From: Pseudoxanthomonas daejeonensis
Lineage (GTDB): Bacteria; Pseudomonadota; Gammaproteobacteria; Xanthomonadales; Xanthomonadaceae
Length of the DNA stretch: 64,000 bases
Assembly (NCBI RefSeq): GCF_010093205.1
Contig: NZ_PDWN01000019.1
Coordinates: 1 to 64,000, forward strand
Direction: 5' to 3'
Shown here: positions 49,343 to 57,448 of the stretch, in pieces
Layout of the letters: each line of letters starts with the position of its first letter
Numbering within the stretch: the stretch's first letter is position 1
Translations under genes and position numbers: made by a program
Notes under the pieces: generated by a model
The model's database searches: none
The model's input: only the letters and a program-made list of their open reading frames with translations
What the model was told of the DNA's origin: nothing

Positions 49343-50379
49343 ATCGCATCTCAAGAAGCGGGTTGGCCGCAGGGCTGCTGGTTGTGCTGTTCGCGGCTCC
49401 CGCCGCAGGCGCGGCCGAACTGCTGGTCGGCAACAAGTCCGCCGATACGCTCTGGCGCCTGTCCCTGGAGGATGGACGCAAGCTCGGCGAATCGCCGACC
49501 GCACCCGGCCCGCACGAGATCGCAGTCAGTCCCGACGGCCGCCTGGCGGTGGTCAGCGAGTACGGCCGCCAGGCGTCCGGCAACACCCTGGGCGTGTACG
49601 ACACCACCGACGGCCACCTGCTGCGGCGGATCGACCTGGGCACGCATTCGCGGCCGCACGGCATGCGCTTCGACGCCGATGGCCAGCACCTTCTGGTCAC
49701 CACCGAAGGCAGCGACGCACTGGTCGTGGTCGACATCGCCGGCAAGGTCGATCGCGCGATCGACCTGGGGCCGGGCAAGGGCCACATGGTCGCGCTGTCG
49801 CGGGACGGCAAGGTCGCCTACGTCAGCAAGGTCGGCGCCGGCACCGTGGTGCGCGTGGACCTGGCCGATGGCGCCACGCTGGAGAAGCCCGCGGGTGCCG
49901 GTGCCGAAGGCATCGGCGTGGCGCCCGATGGCAGCGTCTGGGTCAGCAACCGCGAGGACGGCTCGGTGACCGTGCACGATCCGGCGACATTGGACGTCCA
50001 CGATACGCTCGACAGCGACGGTTTCCCGATCCGGGTCGGCTTCACCCCCAGCGGCCGCCATGCGCTGGTGACCAACGCGCGTGCCGCGACGCTGGCGGTG
50101 TTCGATACCGTCTCGCGCAAGCCCGTCGCCGTGGTCGCTCTGGCCAAACCAGGCACCGAGTACCGCGAAACAATGCTCGGCCGCGCCGCGTTGCCGATCG
50201 GCGTGATCTCCGATCCCTCGGGCAAACGCGTCTACGTCGCGATCAGCGGCGGCAACGAGATCGCCGTGGTCGACACCGCAAGCTGGAGCGTGGTCGAACG
50301 CTGGCCGACCGGCGACGAGCCCGATGCGCTGGGGATCGTCACGGATCCGGCGGCACCGGCGCGCGGAAAGGCGAAGTAG
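49339..50379 (+). CDS. YncE-like seven-bladed beta-propeller protein
   Basis: 346 residues with a signal peptide (cleavage after AGA-A, about 25). Repeated blades such as PHEIAVSPDGRLAVVSEYG, PHGMRFDADGQHLLVTTEG and GIGVAPDGSVWVSNRED are YVTN/YncE-type. Periplasmic, function unknown. Its ATG overlaps the moaE stop (ATGA), so it is expressed with the moa genes; a role in a periplasmic molybdoenzyme pathway is possible but unproven. Confidence 0.75.
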   Translation: MNRISRSGLAAGLLVVLFAAPAAGAAELLVGNKSADTLWRLSLEDGRKLGESPTAPGPHEIAVSPDGRLAVVSEYGRQASGNTLGVYDTTDGHLLRRIDLGTHSRPHGMRFDADGQHLLVTTEGSDALVVVDIAGKVDRAIDLGPGKGHMVALSRDGKVAYVSKVGAGTVVRVDLADGATLEKPAGAGAEGIGVAPDGSVWVSNREDGSVTVHDPATLDVHDTLDSDGFPIRVGFTPSGRHALVTNARAATLAVFDTVSRKPVAVVALAKPGTEYRETMLGRAALPIGVISDPSGKRVYVAISGGNEIAVVDTASWSVVERWPTGDEPDALGIVTDPAAPARGKAK

Positions 50380-50585
50380 GGCGCGCCTGCCTGCAAGCGG
50401 GCGAAGGCGTTCGCCGCGTGATCTGGCACGGGTCCGCCATCAGCGGCGATTTCACCCGCTCAATGCAGACGACTGACCCACGCTGATCGGCAGCATGAGC
50501 CACGCTCAAGGCTGGCTTGTGGAATCTCCGCTACGCACCGTGATCGCGGCCGGCTAAGGTCGCGGCGATCCCCAGGAGATCCTTC

Positions 50586-51476
50586 ATGCCCGTGCGCCCG
50601 CTTTTGCCCGTGCTCTGCTTGTTGCCGGCCGTGGCTTGCGCCACGGGGCCATCGCAGGATCTCGATGTCCCGCCGCCCGCACGCTGGACGCCGCCGGCGC
50701 TGTCGACCGACCAGTACGAATCCTCGCCGGTGTTCTCGCCCGACGGCCGCGAGCTGTTCTTCTTCCGCGCCCCGCCAACCTTCGACCGTTACCGTCTCCT
50801 GTACTCGCGCTGCGAGGGGACGCAATGGGGCGCGCCGCGCGCCCCGGCGTTCGCCGGTCCGGCACAAGCCCTGGAAACGGATCCGGCCTACAGCCCCGAC
50901 GGCGCGTGGCTGTATTACGCCAGCGACCGCACCCACCCGGGCGACCTGGACATCTGGCGGGTGCCGCGCCTTGGCGACGGCAGCTGGGGCGAGCCGGAGC
51001 GGCTCCCGGCACCGGTGAACTCGGCGCAGGCCGAACTCCTGCCGCGGCCGCTGGCCGATGGGCGCGTGCTGCTCGGCTCCCATCGCGCGGGTGGCATGGG
51101 AGGGCGCGATGTCTACCTGGCCACGCCACGCGACGGCGGTGGTTGGGACGTCGCGACATTGCCTGCGCCGGTCAACACGCCGCAGGACGAGTACGAGGCC
51201 GACCTGTCCGCCGATGGCCGCGTGCTGGTCGTGGTCGCCAATCGCGGCACGCGTTCGCACCTGTACGTGTACGACCGCGAGGGCGAGGGTGAAGCCTGGC
51301 ATGAGCGCGGCCGCGTGCCGGCCTACGCCGATGTGTTCCAGGTCGGACCGTTGCTGTCGCCGGACGGAAGGCGGCTGCTGTTCGCGCAGGCCGATGGCGC
51401 GGCGTCGGGCGAATTCTTCCTCGTGGACCTGGCGCCGGGTGCCGATCCGCGATGGCCGCCGGTCTGCGGCGAATAG
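50586..51476 (+). CDS. PD40/TolB-like beta-propeller protein
   Basis: 296 residues. Short signal peptide (about 18 residues, AVACA). Repeats of the PD40 type: SSPVFSPDGRELFFFRAP, TDPAYSPDGAWLYYASDR, EYEADLSADGRVLVVVANRG, VGPLLSPDGRRLLFAQAD. Secreted, perhaps periplasmic; ligand unknown. An AGGAG ribosome site lies just before ATG 50586. 206 bp separate it from the previous gene. Confidence 0.75.
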   Translation: MPVRPLLPVLCLLPAVACATGPSQDLDVPPPARWTPPALSTDQYESSPVFSPDGRELFFFRAPPTFDRYRLLYSRCEGTQWGAPRAPAFAGPAQALETDPAYSPDGAWLYYASDRTHPGDLDIWRVPRLGDGSWGEPERLPAPVNSAQAELLPRPLADGRVLLGSHRAGGMGGRDVYLATPRDGGGWDVATLPAPVNTPQDEYEADLSADGRVLVVVANRGTRSHLYVYDREGEGEAWHERGRVPAYADVFQVGPLLSPDGRRLLFAQADGAASGEFFLVDLAPGADPRWPPVCGE

Positions 51477-51605
51477 CCTGGGAAGATGGCGCCTTCCGCT
51501 GATCTCCGCGCCCAGCGCGTGGTGCTACCCGTGCGAGATCGCTTGGGCCAGCGCCGCAGCCATGCGGCATCGGGAAACTGCCGCACTTTTCCGCGGCCCA
51601 AAAAG

Positions 51606-51716
51606 GTGGCGGCCCCGCCGGCTGACCTCGGCGCCCGCATCGACCGATACCGTTGCTGCCTTCCGGCCCTGGCGGGATTTTCGATCTAGCGTCGCGAGGG
51701 GCCGACGGGGCCACCA
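51606..51716 (-). ncRNA. ffs: Signal recognition particle RNA (4.5S, small type)
   Basis: About 111 nt on the minus strand. The conserved SRP apical loop is readable: CCAGGGCCGGAAGGCAGCAA lies at the expected centre, preceded by ACGCTAGATCG. The ends pair (GGTGGCCCC at the 5' end with GGGGCCGCCACC at the 3' end), and the 3' end runs into six T (51605-51600). It pairs with Ffh to target membrane proteins. The exact 5' end is inferred from the terminal helix. Confidence 0.9.
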
Positions 51717-51931
51717 TAGGACTGGAGCGCGCGGGGCGATCCATGGTTCCGGCGAGCGGGGCAGGCCGCCTGGGGCGGCCGCCGCGCGAGCGGGGACGCG
51801 AATTCTAGCCGATCCCGGCGACGCGCCGCCATGCCGGCGGCCCGTGCGCGCGGTCCGGCCGTTCAGCGGCAAGGGGTGCGGCGGCGGCTGATCCCGCCGC
51901 ACGCCCCGCCGCATGCCTCCGCTGCCCCGGC
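51717..51931. other. Intergenic region
   Basis: The 51477-51931 gap holds the SRP RNA in its centre. In the remainder I see no supported gene. CTATGG just upstream of the SRP 5' end on the minus strand may include the -10. Confidence 0.3.
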
Positions 51932-53152
51932 TCAGGCCGGCACGCGTTCCTTGCCCGGCGCGCCGTTGCCGCGCTTCACGAACGGCACGTCCACGGTCAG
52001 GTAGGTGCCGGCGCGCCACACCCATTCCAGCGGCCCGTAATAGAAGCGCCGGAACCACAGGTGCGCGAACAGCACCTGCACGGCGAACGCGGCCAGCCCC
52101 AGCAGCAAAGCCTGCACCTGGGTCATCGACGCATGCAGGCCCAGGCCGTAGCCGTAGAACACCGGCACGAACAGCAGCGACTGGGCGATGTACAGGGTCA
52201 GGGTCATCCGCCCGGCCGGGGCGAGCACGCCCAGCGCCCGGTGCGCGCCGCCGTGGTACAGCGCGACGAAGCCCAGCATCAGCACCGCCATCACCGCCAG
52301 GTCGAACAGGCTGCCCAGCAGCGCGCCGGTGAGCGCGCGCGGCATGGGCATCGCCTCGCTCGCTGGCACCCAAGCGGCGAGCGGCTCGCGCGCGAAGTAC
52401 AGCGCCACCGCCACGCCCAGCGCGATCAGCAGGCCGGTCACGCGTGCGCGGGCGAACTCCTGCGGCCGGCTGAAGAAACCGATCCGCCCCAGCAGCATGC
52501 CGACCAGCGACAGGCCCAGGATCTGGCTCAGGCGCCCGGACTCGTACATGAAGAGCCACTTGAACGCCCAGCCTTCGGCGACGTTCATGCGCAGCGTGTC
52601 GACGAAGCCGCCATCCAGGTAGACCTGCGGGATCGTCGCGCTCCAGAAGCGCAGCGGCTGGTTGGCCCAGTCGGCACCCGCGAGGCCGGCCACGATCCGC
52701 ACCAGCATCAGCGGCTGCAGCAGGAACAGCACCGCCACCGCCAGCAGCACCCGGTTCGAACGCACGCGATGGAACGGCAGCAGGAACAGGCCCATCACCG
52801 CCAGCACTTCGAGCACGTCGCCGCGGTACCACAGCCCGTGCAGCAGGCCCATCGCCGCCAGCAGCACCAGCCGCCAGACGAAGCGCCCGGTGAAGTCCAC
52901 GCCGCGCCGCGCGGCGCGGTCCATGATGATGAAGAAGCTCACCCCGAAGCACAGCGCCAGCAGGGCGAAGGCCTTGCCGGCGAAGACCAGCCAGACCGCG
53001 TCGTGCACGGCCAGCTGGAAAGGATCGGTGGCCGGATGCGCCCAGTACAGCTCGAACAGCTCGGGCATGTGCACGATGAACAGCCCGAACAGGGCGAAGC
53101 CGCGCAGGGCGTCGAGCCCTTCCATGCGCGGGGTGTAGGTGGTGTCTTGCAT
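51932..53152 (-). CDS. DUF418 domain membrane protein (YeiB-like)
   Basis: 406 residues with about ten membrane helices. The N-terminal GLDALRGFALFGLFIVHMPEL and the C-terminal DUF418 pattern (LAPAGRMTLTLYIAQSLLF... FGLGLHASM-like, then FYYGPLEWVWRAGTYL) are typical. Family function is unknown; it resembles acyltransferase-3-type membrane proteins. Single gene, divergent from the YciI gene. Confidence 0.82.
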   Translation of the reverse strand: MQDTTYTPRMEGLDALRGFALFGLFIVHMPELFELYWAHPATDPFQLAVHDAVWLVFAGKAFALLALCFGVSFFIIMDRAARRGVDFTGRFVWRLVLLAAMGLLHGLWYRGDVLEVLAVMGLFLLPFHRVRSNRVLLAVAVLFLLQPLMLVRIVAGLAGADWANQPLRFWSATIPQVYLDGGFVDTLRMNVAEGWAFKWLFMYESGRLSQILGLSLVGMLLGRIGFFSRPQEFARARVTGLLIALGVAVALYFAREPLAAWVPASEAMPMPRALTGALLGSLFDLAVMAVLMLGFVALYHGGAHRALGVLAPAGRMTLTLYIAQSLLFVPVFYGYGLGLHASMTQVQALLLGLAAFAVQVLFAHLWFRRFYYGPLEWVWRAGTYLTVDVPFVKRGNGAPGKERVPA

Positions 53153-53376
53153 GGGGTTCCCCGTCCAGGCGCGAACACGCCACCCGCCGCGCAGGCAGGC
53201 ACGTCCACGGTGTTGCTCCCAGTGCGGCGAGCATAGCGGGGCGGGCGGCGGGCGGCGAGGGTGATCCGGTTACGCTTGAATCGATCCCGCCCGCCCGCGC
53301 AATGCCGGCATCGGCCCGTCGATCCTGGATGCACCGTCTCGTCGTCCCTGCATCCCACTCCAACAAGGACATCCCA

Positions 53377-53748
53377 ATGAAGTACCTCGGCCTGGCCTAT
53401 TACACCCCCGAAGCCTTCGCGGCGATGACGCCGGAAGCGGTCGAGTCGCTGACCCGCCAGTGCCCCGCACTGGACGAGAAGATGCAGGCGACCGGGAAGA
53501 TGCGGGTGTCTGCTTCGCTGGGCGAGCCGCACACCCGGCGCACGCTGCGCCCGCACGGCGGCAGGACGCAGGTCAGCGACGGGCCCTATACCGAAGCGAA
53601 GGAGGTCGTCGGCGGGCTGTTCGTCATCGAGGCGGACAGCGAAGACGAGGCGCTGCGGATCGCGTCGATGCATCCGGCCGCGACGCTGGGCGAGGAATGC
53701 GGGTGGACGGTGGAGCTGGTGCCGCTGGAGTTCTATCGGGGGTGGTGA
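53377..53748 (+). CDS. YciI/DGPF-domain protein
   Basis: 123 residues. Dimeric ferredoxin-like fold with the SDGPYTEAKEVVGGLFVIEADS motif (DGPF type). These proteins usually accompany an ECF sigma factor (sigma-70 family of the SigJ/ECF41 type), but none is adjacent here. Function unknown. ATG 53377 precedes the conserved MKYLGLAY. Confidence 0.78.
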   Translation: MKYLGLAYYTPEAFAAMTPEAVESLTRQCPALDEKMQATGKMRVSASLGEPHTRRTLRPHGGRTQVSDGPYTEAKEVVGGLFVIEADSEDEALRIASMHPAATLGEECGWTVELVPLEFYRGW

Positions 53749-54186
53749 GGCGCTGGCGAAGTTGCACCTGGCCGGCGCATGGATGTGCACGCCGACACAC
53801 TTCTGGCTCCGCCGCAGGCGGCCTGGCAGCACGGCGTGCGGTGCGAGAGTGAGGGCGGAGAGACCATGCCGACCGCCTGGACATTGGAAGACCGGTATGG
53901 CCTTCCTGGCTGATGATTGCGAGGAGTCGAAGAGGTCCCGGAACATCCGTCACTGGAAGAATTGCTTGCCTATTAAGGTTTCCGTTCACCGGGGCATTGC
54001 CGTGGCCGGGCCGTGACGGCCGATCGAATGCCCTGGGTTCGCGGCGACGGATGGTTCGAGCGGCCAGTCGCGAATCACCACCTCTTCACAGTCCATATAC
54101 GTACTCCAACGTCAGATGAAGGCGAGTCATGGCTCCGGCTAAAAGGTCGCTATATTCCCGGGGTCCCACACGAAGGAGGATTGCAA
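53749..54186. other. Intergenic region without a gene
   Basis: About 440 bp of lower coding potential. Several short frames exist, but none has a credible ribosome site, start or recognised domain. It ends in the likely promoter and AGGAGG ribosome site of the Lpp-like gene. Confidence 0.4.
54151..54156 (+). promoter_or_regulatory. Predicted -10 element of the Lpp-like gene
   Basis: TATATT at 54151-54156, giving a leader of about 25-30 nt that contains a perfect AGGAGG (54174-54179). The -35 is weak. Confidence 0.45.
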
Positions 54187-54456
54187 ATGTTCATGACCAA
54201 GCAACATCTCACAACGGCGCGTACGCTCGGCGTGGCACTCGTCGCCGCCCTGGGTCTCGCCAGCTGCGCCACCTATGACGACGAGTTCGCAACAATCAAC
54301 TCGCGCCTCGATCAACTCGACACGAGGGTGCAGGGCGCGGCCCAGAGTGCCGAATCCGCCAACCAGTCCGCCCAGCAGGCCAACCAGCGGTTGAACCAGC
54401 TTGAAGGCCGCGTCCAGCAGCTCGAAAGCGCACCCAAGCGCGCGCCGCGCGGCTAG
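54187..54456 (+). CDS. Lpp/OprI-like alanine-zipper outer membrane lipoprotein
   Basis: 89 residues. The lipoprotein signal ends in LASC (Cys27); the mature part is a coiled coil with Ala/Leu heptads (INSRLDQLDTRVQGAAQSAESANQ, ANQRLNQLEGRVQQLES), as in Lpp. An optimal AGGAGG ribosome site implies strong expression. Unlike Lpp or OprI it does not end in lysine but in KRAPRG, so covalent attachment to peptidoglycan would need an internal lysine, if it occurs. Start ATG 54187 (MFMTKQ); ATG 54193 is an alternative. Confidence 0.8.
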   Translation: MFMTKQHLTTARTLGVALVAALGLASCATYDDEFATINSRLDQLDTRVQGAAQSAESANQSAQQANQRLNQLEGRVQQLESAPKRAPRG

Positions 54457-54494
54457 TCGCTCTTCCGCGATTTGTGACCAAGGTTCGAACCTGG

Positions 54495-54531
54495 GACCGG
54501 TTGCCGTTGCTGGCAACCGGTCTCCTTCCTT
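54495..54531 (+). terminator. Terminator after the Lpp-like gene
   Basis: 11-bp perfect stem GACCGGTTGCC (54495-54505) and GGCAACCGGTC (54512-54522), 6-nt loop, then TCCTTCCTT. Confidence 0.75.
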
Positions 54532-54545
54532 GCCCGATCCCGTTC

Positions 54546-55310
54546 ATGAGGAATCGTCCCATCCGTACGTCCATACATCCTGCTATCCGGGGCGCTTGTG
54601 GTGCGCTGCTGTTGGTTTTGTCGTTCGCCAACGTCGGCGTGGCCGACGCCGCGCCTGCCCCCGCGCCCGCGCCCGCGCCCGCGCAAAGCGGGGCCGCCGT
54701 CGACCAGCTTCCTCCTGGCCAGGAAGTGTCCGACACGGTGATCGAACTGGCCGGCTGGGTCGTCGCAAGCGGCGACAGCCAAGGCTATCCATTCGCGGTC
54801 ATGGACAAGGCCGCTGCACAGATCCTGGTGTTCGGCGGTGACGGCCGGCTTCGCGGCGCAGCGCCCGGGCTGTTCGGCTCGGCGACCGGCGACCATGCGG
54901 CGCCCGGCATCGCCGGCCTGGCGCTTCGCGAGATTCCCGGCCGGGATCGCACCACGCCTGCAGGTCGCTTCGTGGGCGGGTATGGCCCATCGACCGACGC
55001 CGGACGCGTCCTGTGGGTGGACTACGATTCCGCGGTTTCCATGCACCCCACGGCGACCGGCGTCCCGGCCGAGCGGCGCGCCGAACGCCTGGCATCGCCT
55101 TCGCCGGACGACAACCGCGTCACCCATGGCTGCATCAACGTCGCACCCGATTTCTACGAGCAGGTCATCCGTCCGACGTTCGAGCGGGGCGGGGTGTTCT
55201 ACATCCTGCCGGACAAGGCGTCACTGGCCGAGACCTTCCCGGAGTTCGTGCAAAGCAACGGGACTGCGCAACGCGACGATGGAAAGCGCGCACGGCCCGC
55301 CCGCCATTGA
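54546..55310 (+). CDS. L,D-transpeptidase (YkuD domain)
   Basis: 254 residues. The signal peptide (cleavage near ADA-A, about 34) is followed by an Ala/Pro repeat stretch. The YkuD catalytic motif with His and Cys is visible as THGCINVAPDF. L,D-transpeptidases form 3-3 peptidoglycan cross-links or attach Lpp. It lies 90 bp after the Lpp-like lipoprotein; a functional partnership is likely but unproven. ATG 54546 is used, because an earlier in-frame ATG (54474) lies before the terminator stem. Confidence 0.82.
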   Translation: MRNRPIRTSIHPAIRGACGALLLVLSFANVGVADAAPAPAPAPAPAQSGAAVDQLPPGQEVSDTVIELAGWVVASGDSQGYPFAVMDKAAAQILVFGGDGRLRGAAPGLFGSATGDHAAPGIAGLALREIPGRDRTTPAGRFVGGYGPSTDAGRVLWVDYDSAVSMHPTATGVPAERRAERLASPSPDDNRVTHGCINVAPDFYEQVIRPTFERGGVFYILPDKASLAETFPEFVQSNGTAQRDDGKRARPARH

Positions 55311-55509
55311 CGGGCACGTTGGCGTATTGCCGGTGGCGTGCGAGGCAGCAGCGACTGACGCTGCTCGTGGCCCGGCCACTTCTGCGGCGCAATGCTCGGC
55401 CTTCCTTGCAGGGTCCGGCATCCGTGCTGACAGTGCAGCCAGCGTGAGATCGGTTGGGCGCCTCTGATCCTGGGAGACCGGACTGTACGAGGCGCCGCAC
55501 CCGCCCGGG

Positions 55510-56058
55510 TCAGGGAGTACTGGAGGCCGCGTTGCCTCCGGCAGCCGGTGCCACTGCCGGGGGTGCCAACAGGCCCAGTTGTTTCATCAGTCCAAGCGAG
55601 TCGGCGCAGGTCCATTCCTCGGCGATTCGTCCGTCCGCCATCCGGAACAGCGTCGTGCCCGTGATCTGCACTGCGCGACCGGTGGCCGGGATGCCGTTGC
55701 CGGCACCCGTGTTGGTTCCCCGCGCGCTCCAGCGCACGGCCACAAGTTCGCGCTCGGCTACCTGCTTGTCGACCGTGATGTCCAGGTCCGGGAATGCTTG
55801 GCGCCATCCCTTGGCCTCGGCCATGCCGTCGGCATGCGTGAAGGTCTTGCGGCCGCCGTGCCCGACGAAGTCTTCGCTGTACGGCACGTCGAATCGCCCT
55901 TGATTGAGGCCTTCCTCGTACACCTTGCGGGTAATCGACTTGTGAAGCTCCAGGGACTCGGCGTGCACGCTGTCGGGGACGGCTGCATTGCATGGAACCA
56001 GCCCGGTGGCGGCGGCGAAGGCGGTCACTGCGGACATCAGGATGTTGCGGATTTTCAT
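55510..56058 (-). CDS. SnoaL-like ester cyclase family protein
   Basis: 182 residues. Signal peptide (about 27 residues, ending near CNAA). A SnoaL/NTF2-like fold: YEEGLNQGRFDVPYSEDFVGHGG, WRQAFPDLDITVDKQVAERELVAVRWSARGTNTG, GTTLFRMADGRIAEEWTCAD. Such proteins bind or cyclise small molecules; no substrate is known. The start ATG 56058 is favoured, as an AGGAG lies 7 bp upstream; ATG 56064 would sit too close. Divergent from the truncated FGE gene (about 40 bp between them). Confidence 0.75.
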   Translation of the reverse strand: MKIRNILMSAVTAFAAATGLVPCNAAVPDSVHAESLELHKSITRKVYEEGLNQGRFDVPYSEDFVGHGGRKTFTHADGMAEAKGWRQAFPDLDITVDKQVAERELVAVRWSARGTNTGAGNGIPATGRAVQITGTTLFRMADGRIAEEWTCADSLGLMKQLGLLAPPAVAPAAGGNAASSTP

Positions 56059-56098
56059 GGTCATCTCCTGTGCGCGGATTGCGTGTCGGGGATGATGG

Positions 56099-56824
56099 GT
56101 GCTCGAATCACCGCCGGCGCTGCTCATGCCGTCCTCCGTGGTGCTGGTGCCGCCCCCCGGGCGCGTGGATCTGGGCAACCATTACAACTGGTGGCAGTAC
56201 GTCGCCGGCGCCGACTGGCGCCACCCGCGCGGCCCGGACAGCGCGATCGAAGGAATGGACAACCACCCGGTCGTGCACGTGGCCTACGAGGATGCGCTGG
56301 CTTATGCGCAGTGGCTGGGCAAGGACCTGCCCACGGAAGCCGAGTGGGAATTCGCTTCCAAGGGTGGCAGCGACGGCACCGAGTTCGCCTGGGGCGACGA
56401 GCTCGTTCCGGATGGCCGCTACATGGCCAACACCTGGCAGGGCGAATTCCCGTGGGAGAACCACAAGCTCGACGGCTGGGAGTTCACAGCGCCGGTCGGC
56501 TCGTTCCCGGCCAACGGCTACGGCCTGCACGACATGATCGGCAACGTCTGGGAATGGACCAGCGACTGGTACCAGGAGCACGGCCGCATCCAGCGCAGCT
56601 GCTGCACGCGCGAGAACCCGCGTGGCGGCAAGCGCGAGGACAGCATCGACCCGCGCAGCCCGCAGATCACGATCCCCCGCCGGGTGACCAAGGGCGGCTC
56701 GCACGCCTGCGCACCGAACTACTGCCGTCGCTACCGTCCCGCCGCGCGCATGGCCCAGCCGGTGGACACATCCACCAGCCACGTGGGGTTCCGTTGCGTG
56801 GTGCGCGAGCGGGCGGGGGGCTAG
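56099..56824 (+). pseudogene. 5'-truncated formylglycine-generating enzyme (FGE/SUMF1 family)
   Basis: About 242 residues in frame. It begins in the middle of the FGE fold: the first homologous part is VVLVPPPGRVDLGNHYNWWQYVAGADWRHP. LPTEAEWEFASKGG, GYGLHDMIGNVWEWTSDWY and GGSHACAPNYCRRYRPAARM follow. Both catalytic cysteines of the copper site (ACAPNYC, equivalent to human Cys336/Cys341) are kept, but about 90 N-terminal residues (the GGxFxMGS part) are missing; no upstream frame supplies them. Either a broken gene or an unusual short form; I judge it a pseudogene. FGE converts sulfatase cysteine to formylglycine; no sulfatase is in the window. Confidence 0.7.
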
Positions 56825-56827
56825 GCG

Positions 56828-57208
56828 ATGTTCAGGGACTGGCTCTACGCGCTCAGCGAACCGGTGATCGCCGCCATCGACCTGATGGCGCTGGTCCTGA
56901 TCGCGGGGGCCACGGTGTACACGTTCTTCGCCGGCTTGTGGATGGTGGTGACCCGCGGGACCGTGGACGGCCACGAGCGGCGCACGCTCTGGCTGGCCTA
57001 CGCACGCTGGCTTGTGGTCGGGCTGACCTTCCAGCTCGCGGCCGACATCATCGAATCATCGATCGCCCCGTCGTGGGAGGCGATCGGCCAGCTCGGCGCC
57101 ATCGCGGTGATCCGCACCTTCCTCGACTATTTCCTGGAGCGCGACGTCGCCGAGATCCGCGAGCGCGACCATGTGTCGTTGCATCGGGCCGCGCCGGAGG
57201 ACAAGTAG
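56828..57208 (+). CDS. DUF1622 family membrane protein
   Basis: 126 residues with three membrane helices (about 14-38, 57-75, 88-105). The central ARWLVVGLTFQLAADIIESSIAPSWEAIGQLGAIAVIRTFLDYFLERDV is the DUF1622 signature. Function unknown. It starts 4 bp after the FGE fragment, so it may be co-transcribed with it. Confidence 0.8.
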   Translation: MFRDWLYALSEPVIAAIDLMALVLIAGATVYTFFAGLWMVVTRGTVDGHERRTLWLAYARWLVVGLTFQLAADIIESSIAPSWEAIGQLGAIAVIRTFLDYFLERDVAEIRERDHVSLHRAAPEDK

Positions 57209-57216
57209 CCCCGTGG

Positions 57217-57448
57217 CGCTCGTGCCTGCCATGGACATGCATGAAGCGGCGGCGGGCACCTTCGGGCCTGCATCCGCGCGCGTGCGGTGGCACGTGCGCC
57301 CGACGATGCTGGCGGTGGCCACGCTGGCCGGATACCTGACCAGGTCGCCTCCTTCCCGCTGTGGATCGAGCCCGGCCGGCGGACCTTCGCGTGGGTGCCC
57401 GGAGGGCTGCTGCTGGCGCGTCGTGAGTGGATGGCGTTGATCGTATGA
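57217..57448 (+). pseudogene. Frameshifted remnant of a membrane protein N-terminus (MASE1-like?)
   Basis: In one frame MLAVATLAGYLT (from about 57307) looks like the start of a hydrophobic helix; after about 57343 sense continues one frame over as QVASFPLWIEPGRRTFAWVPGG, then LLLARREWMALIV and a stop near 57448. The two pieces read well as one membrane-anchored N-terminus, for example a MASE1-type sensor (WVPGGLLLA resembles WPPAGLALA). A frameshift and a truncation would explain it. Identity is a guess. Confidence 0.4.

Noticed and set aside
53762-54016. Small plus-strand gene of 84 codons
   Set aside because: Poor ribosome site, atypical composition, no domain; competing frames equally open.
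55200-55993. Minus-strand 264-codon frame overlapping the transpeptidase and cyclase
   Set aside because: Overlaps two better-supported genes in another register and lacks homology.
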